A stretch of DNA of 64,000 nucleotides from NCBI GenBank assembly GCA_916048055.1, contig CAJZHL010000003.1, forward strand, positions 1,426,001 through 1,490,000, in the 5' to 3' direction. Under the pieces are notes generated by a model, which did not search any database, was not told where the DNA came from, and saw only the letters and a list, made by a program, of their open reading frames with translations. This document shows positions 1 to 9,546 of the stretch, piece after piece; position 1 is the first letter of the stretch; every line of letters begins with the position of its first letter. Made by a program: the position numbers and the translations under genes. The DNA is from Pedinophyceae sp. YPF-701. Lineage: Eukaryota; Chlorophyta; Pedinophyceae.

Positions 1-727
1 CAGTAGGGGGCATCCCCCTCGTCGCCGGCGACCGTGTCCTCGTACCTCTGGTCCATCTGCGCGCGGCTCATGAGGTCGCCCTCGTAAGGGCAGACGAACT
101 CCCCCCGCCGGAAGTCGCGCGCAGCCACCAGGCCCAGGCCGTGCTCGCACTCGACGATGTCCACGCCGAGCACGGTCCGAGCGTGCTCCTGGCAGTAGGG
201 GCCGCCGACGACGACGTGGACGTCGCAACCGGGCTGTTTGCAGGTAGAGCTCTGCAGCTGGCACGCCCACACGACGTGCTGGTCGTCGTCCCCCCGGTAC
301 CGCTCATCGCCGCCGCGCCACTGCACGTAGTACTGCGCCTGCGCCTTGAGCTTGCGAGCGAGCGCAAGGGCCTTCCGCGCCTGCGGGGTGAACCCGGCCT
401 CGCCCCTCCGGTTGCTGAACGAGTGTCCGTGCGGACACGCGTTGGAGTTGGGCGGCACCCGAGCGCCGCACTCCGTGCACTCCTTGCTGGGAGGGCGGCG
501 CGACGTGCGAGCTCCCCGGCACGGAGATTCCGCGCGCTCGGGCTTTCGTACACCGGCGTCCACCTGCGCGCGCAGTTCCGGGGCGCCCGTGGCGTCGGAG
601 GCGCGGCCGGCAGGCGGGAGCGTTCCCGCAACAAGGCAGCGGACGCGCGAGAGGCTCACCTGGCAAAGCTTGCCGGACCGCAGGCGACGCACTCGACGCG
701 AGTCCCCGTGAGGGCGCGACTCTCCAT
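1..727 (-). CDS. SET-domain protein with zinc ribbon (5' part; runs off left edge)
   Basis: Likely lysine methyltransferase-type protein. Two exons fit: 727-660 and 486-1, with a 173-bp intron (donor GTGAGC, acceptor CCTCCCAG) that keeps frame. The N-terminus reads CVACG then CTECG and a CPHGHSF motif, a treble-Cys zinc-ribbon-like module. Around residues 130-170 comes the start of a SET domain: HGLGLVAARDFRRGEFVCPY followed by EGDLMS, matching the GxG and YxG core motifs. The catalytic NHxxxPN part and stop lie left of position 1, so activity cannot be judged. The start at 727 is the nearest Met; the frame stays open to 1012, so a longer N-terminus is possible. The neighbours are the repeat segment and a dioxygenase-like gene on the same strand. 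Confidence 0.6.
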
Positions 728-1390
728 CGCGGGAGCGCCCCTCCGCCCCCGAAGACGCGCCGGTCGCGCGAGATGTGTCCATGGACAACACGCGCCCCGC
801 GCCGCGCGCGGACCCAACGCGGCGGAGCCCGTTTGGGCGCACGAGGCGAATGCCACGCGTGCGTTCGGGTGCAAGTGCTTGCGGCACCTGCCGGGCGCGG
901 TGCTCGAAGGGAAGGGCGCCTGGGCCCCAGCGCAGCCTGGACGCTGCCGGGGTGCGCCGTGCGTGGGCCCGAGGCGCGCGTACGGGCAGCGCGGCGGTGC
1001 GCTGCGACACACTCGGGCGCGAGTGGCCGCGGCGCCGGCCCGCTGCAGCCCGCACAGAGGGCGGGAGGGCGACCCGGGGGCTGTGCAGTTGCGCTCGGGT
1101 CGCTCCGGCGCGTCTCGTCGGGCGGCCGGCCTCGAGTGGCTCGAGCAGGTGGACGCATGGACGCTGAGAGCCCGCCAGGGCGCTGAACCGGTCGGACCGC
1201 GGGCTTGCGTGGACCTGACAGCGTGACGACTGTAAGCAACGACGTAGGCGGGGGGGTCAGCCTGATGGCACGTGATGTGGCGCGTCGCCGCAAGTCACGA
1301 GAGACTTGGTCGAAGATCCGCGTCGCAGACCACGACACCCTCGAACAACCTTCCGTGGCGCCGAGGTGAGCTCCGACTGTTCGCTGCTGG
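728..1390. other. Spacer, no gene seen
   Basis: GC-rich stretch, open in several frames on both strands simply because of base composition. No conserved motif or convincing splice pattern. It may hold the promoter of the SET gene. Its right end (about 1374-1390) shares a 17-base string with the interior of copies A and B (near 8268), suggesting it was joined by recombination between copies. Confidence 0.4.
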
Positions 1391-1667
1391 CGCATTTTCA
1401 AGCCGCGATCGCGCCCCCCCGGCCCGTCGGCCCACGCGCACAGCCCTCCGACGTCCACCTGAGCGCGCGCCTTCCTGCCGTGCCCATCCACGCGCGATCG
1501 GCCCCGCCGCGCGCCGGATCATCCGCGCTCGTGCCGCCTAGAGGCAGCTAGGGCACGAGGCGCATTTTCAAGCCGCGATCGCGCCCCCCCGGCCCGTCGG
1601 CCCACGCGCACAGCCCTCCGACGTCCACCTGTGCGCGCGCCGTCCTGCCGTGCCCATCCACGCGCGC
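1391..1667. repeat. Direct repeat, ~107-bp core at 170-bp spacing
   Basis: The string beginning CGCATTTTCAAGCCGCGATC occurs at 1391 and again at 1561 and continues near-identically for about 107 bp. The same string occurs once in the second segment, at about 7839. The left segment therefore carries an internal tandem duplication that the right copy lacks. Confidence 0.85.
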
Positions 1668-2560
1668 GCTGGACCGCCAGCGCGCCGCGCGATCGGCTGC
1701 GATCCTGCCGCCTAGGCGACCTGCAACGAGAGCCGCGCACGTTCCCGCGGTGCCGCCCTCCCGCCGTCGCTCGGGCGTGCCATCGCGCATCGGTCCCGTC
1801 GGCACGGGGATCTCGCCGCGCAGCGCCCGCACCTCGCGCCCGCCGCGGCGCGCGTGCGTGGACGCACGGGCAACCATGATGCTGTCCCAGTACCAGTTCG
1901 GTCGTGCAGCTTGCCCGTCGAGGTCGCTCAGAGCTCGCACCGCCTAATTTTGATCGTTGCTCGGGGCGCGCGCGGCCCGTGGCGCCGTGTCTGACTGTTC
2001 GCTGCTGCAACCTCGATCGGTTCGTATTCCGCGCAGACGAGCGGCCATGGACGCGCTGCTCGACCCTCGACGGCGTTTCTGAGAATATACACGGCGATTT
2101 GTCGCGCTAGAACCGCATTCGACGGCCCGATTGCGCGGCTCTCGCCGACTAGCTGTGCATTGCATATGACATATGGCCACCCGCGCAGCGCCCGCGACGA
2201 GAGAGGCGTGCTCCGCGGCGGCGCTCCCCCCGAACGTGCGAGCGACCGACGGACATCGATCGCGCGCGCCGACGACCGACCGACGGCCCCCCCGCCCCCA
2301 CCGCGGACGCAGGTGCACGTCAACGTTGTCGGCCACCGCTGACGGACCCGCGCGATGCAGTCGCCCTCGAACTCCAGGCACAGCAGCCCCCCGAGGAGGG
2401 GGACGCCGCCGCGTCGCAGCCCCCCGCAGATCCCAGCGGCGTCGCGGGGCAGCGACCGGGAGGTGAGCACAGCTGCTGCGAACACCGGTGCGTCGGTCCG
2501 CGGCGCGATGCGCTGGAGGGACCGCGGCGGCACCGGCGGGAGACTGGCACAACCCCCTCC
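1491..2560. repeat. Long dispersed repeat, copy A (~1.05 kb)
   Basis: Nearly co-linear with 7765-8820 (copy B) with only scattered substitutions and small indels. Landmarks shared by both copies include GAGGCAGCTAGGGCACGAGG, GTCCCAGTACCAGTTCGGTC and GAGAATATACACGGCG. A 130-codon minus-strand ORF is preserved in both (1548-1940 and 7825-8217) with very few residue differences, but it has no recognisable domain and may be open only because of GC content. After about 2560 copy A jumps to sequence matching the helicase N-terminal domain, whereas copy B continues through 1.9 kb of other sequence before reaching that domain. Copy A therefore looks like a shortened version of the copy B plus helicase unit. 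Confidence 0.85.
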
Positions 2561-2566
2561 GTCGAC

Positions 2567-2790
2567 GTGGTTCGACTACGAGCTCCAAGTCATGAAGCAC
2601 CACGCACAGACCACCGGGTGCCAGGCTTGGCACTGGACGGACACGCCAGACGACGTCCTCGTGGACAGCGGGTGGCGCCCCAGCTAACAGGAGGTGCGGG
2701 ATGCGAGGCTCGCGGGCCGCACCCCGGCCGAGTTCGGGCTGGACGGCATGGCGAGGATCGCCCAGGGCTCGGGCTTCACGGCCACCGTAG
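2567..2790 (+). pseudogene. Broken fragment of the helicase N-terminal domain
   Basis: Translated plus-strand sequence matches residues about 520-590 of the helicase at 9215-13516. Shared motifs include HHAQTTGC versus HHAQATGC, DDVLVDSGW versus DDVLVGSG, and AGRTPAEFGLDG. The match ends near 2780 with no helicase core beyond it, and the frame is interrupted, so this is a dead partial copy attached to repeat copy A. An AATAAA hexamer lies just downstream on the plus strand (about 2877). Confidence 0.8.
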
Positions 2791-2887
2791 CGGCGGCGGA
2801 CTAGCGCACACGCGCGGGAAGGGGGAGCACGGCGCCGCGCGGGGGCGACGACACATCACTTAGGTCTTTACACCCTCAATAAAGTAC

Positions 2888-4786
2888 CTATTTGTACGTT
2901 GTGAGGTTGGCCGTGTTCCGTCCCACCGGCATGCCCATGAACAGCGCCAGGCTCTGCCGCTTGCCCGGCTTGTGCGCGTCCACGGACCTGATCTCCGTGA
3001 CCGCGTGCTGGAAGCCGAAGCTCTGGCAGACTATGTCTCCGGGCTGCAGGGCGGCGGCCCAATACTCAGGTGGGCCTTGGCCGGCCTGGTCGTTCGCCGG
3101 ACGGATGCGGTCGTAGGTCCCGTCCGCGGGCGCGGCGCCCAGATCGCTCAGACGCACCCGACGGACGCGGTCCCCGACATCGGGCTCGGGTGCGACCTTG
3201 CTGGTGAACGCCAGGTAGCAGCCCTTCCACTCCTCGCCCGGCAGAGTCGGGAGGATGAATATCATCGTCCACAAGGACGAGTCGTGGTGCGCGGCGAGAC
3301 CTGGCCCCGACGGTGCGTCGCTGGCGGCTGTGTACTCCATGTAAAATCCGTCCTTGATCTCCGACGGCTTCCAGGCATCGTCCATCCCCAGGAGCTCGAC
3401 GTAGGGGCGCACGATGTCGTCCATGATGTCCTTCCTCACGGCGTCGATGGCCGCGTGCAGGTCCTCCACGGTGGAGTCCGCCTCCTCCTCGCTGGGCAGG
3501 TCCTCCACGGTGGAGTCCGCCTCCTCCTCGCTGGGCAGGTCCTCCATGGTGGAGTCCGCCTCCTCCTCGCTGGGCAGGTCCTCCACGGTGGAGTCCGCCT
3601 CCTCCTCGCTGGGCGTGTTGCGCGACGGTGGCGCACCCTCCTTGCGCTGCTTCTCTTGCTCTTCCCGAACTGCCTTCAGCGCGGCCTTCCCGTCGAGGCC
3701 AGTGAATTCAGCGTGGGTCGTCAGCCACCTGGACACCCCCGCGCCGTCGCACAGTTCCGCGGGCCCGTCGCACAGACCCGTCGCGACGAGCTTGCGCGCC
3801 GCCTTGATGAGGTCCGGGGTGAAGTGCTCTTGGAGCAGCAGGTCCTCGCTTGTCCGGGACGCCACCTGGTGGAAGACGACGAGCGGGGCGGGGCAACCGC
3901 CGACGTTGTGCACCTCGATGCGCGGAGTCCGCGTGCTCCCGCGGTACCCCTTCGTCATGTTGCACTCGAGGTGGTCCCGCAGCGGCTCGACCTTGAAGTC
4001 GTTCCGCCTAGGCACGACGCTGGGCCTGCACCCGCCGATGCGCGCGAAGTTGTCGAGCGCCCACTGGAGCCGGTTGGTGTACCGCTCCAGGATGGCGGTC
4101 ACCGACGTGTCCGACATCAGCGGCGGCTTCCTCCTCCGTTTTAGCGCCTTGACCGTCGCCTCGACGTGCCGCGTGGCACCCACCCCCAGGACGTGCTCGC
4201 CGGGAGACACGTCGCTGGTGATGGCCGCCAACAGCACCTTCTGCATGTTTATGGGCGCGTCCCCGTGCGGCGACCGCAGCCTGTCGAGGGTGGGGTGGCC
4301 CCCGGAGGTCTGCCAGAAGCTAAACACGGCCCTGAGAAGACTCGCCGTCGACACCTCCACGTCCGCGACGGTCTCCTCCGGCTTGACGCACTCATCTGGG
4401 ACGACCCCGTCGATCGCGTTCTGGGCGTGCCTGGCGCACAGGGGGATGCTCCGCTTCGAATTCTCCGGATGGGCGACGTGCTTGGAGCACTGGTTGGGGC
4501 ACCAGTACGTGCGGTGCTTCTCCGCGTCATTCCAGTAGCGCTGGGTTGCGCACCGCGGCCTCTGCTTGGCCTTCTTCTTCTTGGGCGGGATGCGGGCCGC
4601 TGCCGTGTCGTTGATGGCGCCCTCGGTGCCTGCGCCGTGCACGAGGGGGGCTGGCGTTGGCGTGAGCGGCGCCCTGGACGCGCGTCGCGCACTGGCCCCA
4701 GGGCGAGGCACGCAAGGCGGGCGAGCTCGGGCCCCGTTCGGCCACGACGACGACGACGCGGCCGGGAAAATGGAATTTGAGCGCAC
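2888..4786 (-). CDS. 2-oxoglutarate/Fe(II)-dependent dioxygenase-like protein
   Basis: Single-exon, 632 residues. The C-terminal third has the double-stranded beta-helix pattern of 2OG oxygenases: HHD at residues 500-502 as the HxD motif, a distal His at 594 in FQHAVTEI, and Arg at about 610 in KRQSLALFMG as candidate 2OG ligand. The closest patterns are prolyl-4-hydroxylase and TET/JBP-type folds; which group it belongs to cannot be settled by eye. An N-terminal Cys/His-rich stretch (residues about 90-135, CPNQCSKH and CARH) may bind zinc or DNA. Residues about 390-442 are four 13-residue acidic repeats (LPSEEEADSTVED) encoded by a 39-bp minisatellite. It lies on the same strand as the SET gene. 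The substrate (protein, nucleic acid or other) is unknown. Confidence 0.6.
   Translation of the reverse strand: MRSNSIFPAASSSSWPNGARARPPCVPRPGASARRASRAPLTPTPAPLVHGAGTEGAINDTAAARIPPKKKKAKQRPRCATQRYWNDAEKHRTYWCPNQCSKHVAHPENSKRSIPLCARHAQNAIDGVVPDECVKPEETVADVEVSTASLLRAVFSFWQTSGGHPTLDRLRSPHGDAPINMQKVLLAAITSDVSPGEHVLGVGATRHVEATVKALKRRRKPPLMSDTSVTAILERYTNRLQWALDNFARIGGCRPSVVPRRNDFKVEPLRDHLECNMTKGYRGSTRTPRIEVHNVGGCPAPLVVFHQVASRTSEDLLLQEHFTPDLIKAARKLVATGLCDGPAELCDGAGVSRWLTTHAEFTGLDGKAALKAVREEQEKQRKEGAPPSRNTPSEEEADSTVEDLPSEEEADSTMEDLPSEEEADSTVEDLPSEEEADSTVEDLHAAIDAVRKDIMDDIVRPYVELLGMDDAWKPSEIKDGFYMEYTAASDAPSGPGLAAHHDSSLWTMIFILPTLPGEEWKGCYLAFTSKVAPEPDVGDRVRRVRLSDLGAAPADGTYDRIRPANDQAGQGPPEYWAAALQPGDIVCQSFGFQHAVTEIRSVDAHKPGKRQSLALFMGMPVGRNTANLTTYK
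3460..3614. repeat. 39-bp minisatellite, four copies, in frame
   Basis: Four nearly identical 39-bp units starting near 3460, 3499, 3538 and 3577. Each encodes 13 acidic residues of the dioxygenase-like protein, so copy-number changes keep the reading frame. One unit has T/A substitutions turning Val to Met. Confidence 0.9.
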
Positions 4787-7764
4787 CCCCTACGCGTCGA
4801 GCTGTGGGGAGACGCGCAGGACCCGGGACGGGTGCGCAAGGGGCGCTCGTGACGAGCCACGCACAGTGTGGCTGCAGGGGTCGGCTGGCGGGGAGCGTGG
4901 GCGCGCACCAGGTTCTTCACCGGGACGCTTCCGACGGGCTGCGCTCCTGGCAGAGCGACGTCGACCGGCCATCCCCGGAGAAGCGCCGGTCCCTGCGAAA
5001 TTGCGCGGACGGGAGGGGCAGGTGAGCAGTGCAGTGAGGGACGCGCGGCGCTGGGGTGCGCCCGGCACGTCGTTCAGCGCGAAGCAGTGCACAGCCCGCA
5101 TGCTGGCGCGCGCATGCTGGCACCCGGCGTGCCATCGTCGCGGGCGGAGCCCCTCACCAGCAGCAGGAGCGTCTGGGCCCCCCATGCCGCCGCTGGCACA
5201 CGTGCACTTCCCGGCGACGCGTCAGCGGCTGAAGAAGGCCAAGAGAGGCCCGGGGTCGCAGTGAGGGCGCGGAGGCGGGGCGACTGCGAAGCAGCGTCGA
5301 CGGGGGAGGTTGTGAGGCACTCGCACGGCGTCCGCGGCGCGGACAGACCCATGCGACGGGCGGCATGCGCGGCGGACCAGCATCTGGGGGTGGTGCACGT
5401 GGCGGGCGAACGGACGGATGCGGCCGACGGCCCCTCGTGCCGTCAAAAAAGCGATCCGTGGCTGCACAAAACTGGGGCCGCACCTGGGTCCCGTCCACCC
5501 GGACTCGCGGAGGCGCACTGGAGGGAGCAGGAGGGCCACGTGCGGGATATAGCCGCAAACGGACGACTCCAGCGCCCGGCGCGTCGTGCCTGGACGTCGG
5601 GGGGGCGCTGCTCTGCAGCGGGAGGCACTGGAACCGGTTCGGGCACGCACGGAGGGGCGTCGAGGGTGCTGCCACGGGCACGCGCTGCGTCCACGTCGAC
5701 TGCCGAGGCGGGCGGCGCCGGGGGCGAGAAGATCGCCGGCGCGGGCGGGGCCTCCACCGCATCGTGTCAGGCCTGGTACGACGCCGTAGACAGGCGGCGG
5801 TGTCAGTCATGGCGCGTGCGCGCCGCGGCATGTTGAGGACGGGCCCTCGAGAGGTCGTGGCAGCACCGGGCGGCGGCGCACGAATTCGTCGCCAGGCGGG
5901 CGACCCGGGCGCGACCGCGCCGCCGCAGGACACCGCGTGCGCCTACGCAGACCCTTTGGCGGCGCGTCGAGCACGCTGCGCTTCCGCCGCGGGAGGTCGA
6001 CGGTCCTGGATGGTGGCCACAGCGGCGCAGGCCGTGCGTGGACCGCCTCCGGGCGCGTCCGTTCGCGCGATGGGAGCCCCGTCAGGGGAGAGCTCTCGAG
6101 CGGAGCAGGCACCCCGGCGCGCCATCCGACCGCGGGAATCCCGGCGCCATGCAGTTCGGTGGTCGCGGATGGTATCGTGGAGATCACTGCGGGAGGGGTC
6201 CCGGGGGCACCCGGTGGCGCGTGTGCCTCTCCGGGCGACTGGTGTCGAGAGGCTGGGCAGCAAGCGACCGGCGCCCGCTGTGATCCCTTCCACGCGGGAA
6301 CTCGGCCCGTAAACACCTGCCGCGGGCGGCACACATCCGTAGGCGGTGGTTCCACGTCGCACCCGCTGCTGTCAGTGCTCGTTATCGCCCGCGGCGACCC
6401 TGCATGGCGCTTGCCTGCATGGCACCACGCGGAATGCGGCGGCCGCGAGGGCCGAAACCGCGACGACTCGCCCCCCAAGGTCGCGCTCGCCACTGACTGA
6501 GCGCACAGTTGCCCGTCAATTCCCGGCTCGCTCCACCACCGGCCCGCAGGAGCCCGCGACCCAGCCCGCAGGCGTGCCCACGGTCGCCCCCGCACCTCCT
6601 GTTCCGGGCGACACGGTGACTTTGACGGCCCAGCGCGGTCCTTCGGCGTCGAGGTCCGCGTCTGCTGCGCTGCGCGGACGCACGCGCAGGCACGGCCGCG
6701 GCACGACCTCGAGCTGTCAGGCCCGCGCGGTGCGACGCCCGGTTCCATTGCACGACCCATCGCGACCTTCCAGCGGCGGACGCCCACGACGCAAGCACGT
6801 CCAGGACCTCGCGGAGCTCTCTCCCGTCGCGGCGCCGAGCACAGCTCCCCCCTGTTGTTCATCAGGTTGCTCTCTGCCAGGTTGCCACGCGACGAAGACG
6901 ACCGGGAGGCGGGGGGTGAGCTGAAGCGCTTCGGAGCTCGCATGCACGCTGCTTCGTCCCGACACCAACACGGCGCAACGGCCGCCCAGGCGGTGGAGAG
7001 CCCAGCGAGGCGGGCGAGCGGCGCGCGCGACGTGCAGCCGCAGGCGTCGGGGCCGTGCGCGGACGGCGTGGGGACACCGGAGCCGGTCCGCGAGGAGAAC
7101 GATCCGCAGGTGAGCCGCGCGCGACGTCGGCCGGTACCTGCGCGCCGCGCCCCCTGGACATCCGGAGACGAAACGTTGCACGCTGTGCCGTGGACGCTGT
7201 TCGCAGGAGCTGCGCGCGGGACGAACGGTGCGAGGGCGCCCGAACCACCGCGGCATGCCGATCGCTCCGTAGGCGCACGGCGGGAGGGCGCGTGGCGCCC
7301 CGCGCGACGAGACGAGCGCCCCGCACGACGTCAACAACGGGCGCAGAAACATGCGCGAAGAACCGCGTCCTCGGCTTTCGTCGCGGCGGACGACGCGTCG
7401 ACAAGGCGGCGCCCGACCCTGGTCCGTCGGCCCAGGCGCGGCGCGGCCTCCGCGCCGCGCGCGCGCCTCCCGCGGCCCGCCGGGTCACATCGCCCGCTGT
7501 CGACCTCAAACGCCAGCGAACCTCCCCCCCTGCTCGAGGATCGGACGCGCTACGTTGCGGCGCGGGGGGGCTGCCGCCGGGCAGACTCCATCCCGACGGT
7601 GTTCGGCACGACGCAGACGTGCCGCGTGCATCCCGTCGTCGCAACGCGGCAGAAGAGCACCAGGTGAGCAACTCGTGCAGCAGGCCCCCGCGGCGCAGGC
7701 ATCGCGGCCCCGCAGACCCTCGCGCACTGTTCTCCGGCATTCCGTGCTCGTGCCAGACCGCCAG
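4787..7764. other. 3-kb GC-rich stretch without a supportable gene
   Basis: All six frames are open for long distances because of GC content and none reads like a conserved protein. Several donor-like AG|GTGAGC strings on the plus strand (about 5021, 7107 and 7663) hint at unrecognised exons. The first 200 bp are the 5' flank of the dioxygenase-like gene. Confidence 0.4.
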
Positions 7765-8820
7765 CGCCGCGCGATCGGCCACGCCGCGCGCCGGATCATC
7801 CGCGCGCGTGCTGCCTAGAGGCAGCTAGGGCACGAGGCGCATTTTCAAGCCGCGATCGCGCCCCCCCGGCCCGTCGGCCCACGCGCACAGCCCTCCGACG
7901 TCCACCTGAGCGCGCACCGTCCTGCCGTGCCCATCCGCGCGCGCGCTGGACCGCCAGCGCGCCGCGCGATCGGCCGCGATCCTGCCGCCTAGGCGACCTG
8001 CAACGAGAGCCGCGCACGTTCCCGCGGTGCCGCCCTCCCGCCGTCGCCCGGGCGTGCCATCGCGCATCGGTCCCGTCGGCACGGGGATCTCGCCGCGCAG
8101 CGCCCGCACCTCGCGCCCGCCGCGGCGCGCGTGCGTGGACGCACGGGCAACCATGATGCTGTCCCAGTACCAGTTCGGTCGTGCAGCTTGCCCGTCGAGG
8201 TCGCTCAGAGCTCGCACCGCCTAATTTTGATCGTTGCTCGGGGCGCGCGCGGCCCGTGGCGCCGTGTCCGACTGTTCGCTGCTGCTACCTCGATCGGTTC
8301 GTATTCCGCGCAGACGAGCGGCCATGGACGCGCTGCTCGACCCTCGGCGTTTCTGAGAATATACACGGCGGGTTGTCGCGCTAGAACCGCATTCGACGGC
8401 CCGATTGCGCGGCTCTCGCCGACTAGCTGTGTGCATATGGCCATGCATGGCCACCTGCGCAGCGCCCGCGACGAGAGAGGCGTGCTCCGCGGCCCGGACG
8501 TGCGATCGGCCGCGCGCCGACGACCGACCGACGACCGACCAACGGCCCCCGCCCCCACCGCGGACGCAGGTGCACATTGTCAGCCACCGCCGACGGACCC
8601 GCGCGATGCAGTCGCCCTCGAACTCCAGGCACAGCAGCCCCCCGAGGAGGGGGACGCCGCCGCGCCGCAGGCCCGTGCAGATCCCAGCGGCGTCGCGGGG
8701 CAGCGACCGGGGGGTGAGCACAGCTGCTGCGAACACCGGTGCGTCGGTCCGCGGCGCGATGCGCAGGAGGGACCGCGGCGGCACCGGCGGGAGACTGGTC
8801 TACCCCTCTCCGTCGACGCG
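7765..8820. repeat. Long dispersed repeat, copy B (~1.05 kb)
   Basis: Partner of copy A at 1491-2560 in the same orientation. It lacks the extra internal tandem unit of the left copy. It is followed by about 400 bp of sequence not present in copy A and then by the helicase ORF, so copy B is the likely intact 5' flank of the helicase unit. Confidence 0.85.
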
Positions 8821-9214
8821 GCGGGATCGACAGGCAGAAGCGGCCGTGCTCGCGCGTCGGTCGCACAGGCTGGCGCGCATTCGCGACGGGGCCGCGGGCG
8901 CAGCCGAGGTACGTCGCGCCGCCGTGTGGTCGCTTGCGCTGATTGCCGCCGCCGTCTGCCCCTCCACGACCGCGGTGCCGCCCGCGGCCCTGAGCCCGCA
9001 TGTTCCCACTCCTTGCATTACGGCTGTCGGCCTGCGCCGTTTCCCCCGTGCGCGGAAGACGGCGCCGCCGCGCCCCGCGATCTTGCTGAGGTGACCCGCA
9101 ACGCGAGAGGCGGCCCCCGCAGCCCCGCCGCCGCGCCGTCGCGCCGGGCGTGCGAGCGGCCGACGGATATCATGTGCGTGCCGACGACCGACCGCCGACC
9201 ACCGCTCACCGTCG

Positions 9215-9453
9215 ATGCAGGGTCTCACAGCGCACACAGTCAGCCGTCGAGAGCCTCGCATGCGGGCCCCCACGAGCCCCCGTGGCAGCAGGCCGCGCAG
9301 GGGCACGGGGCAACCCAACTACGTGGAGAATTCTTCTTCTGACTCGAGCGACGACGGCACGGCCTCGAGCTTGTCCATGGCCGGCGACGAGGACGGCGAC
9401 GGCACGGCCTCGAGCTCGGACTCGGAAGCGTCGTCGGATTCGGACGAGTGGTG

Positions 9454-9546
<93 letters not shown>

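Noticed and set aside
1548-1940. 130-codon minus-strand ORF conserved in both long repeat copies
   Set aside because: Conservation is explained by the recent duplication of the DNA; no domain, codon signature or start context supports a protein.
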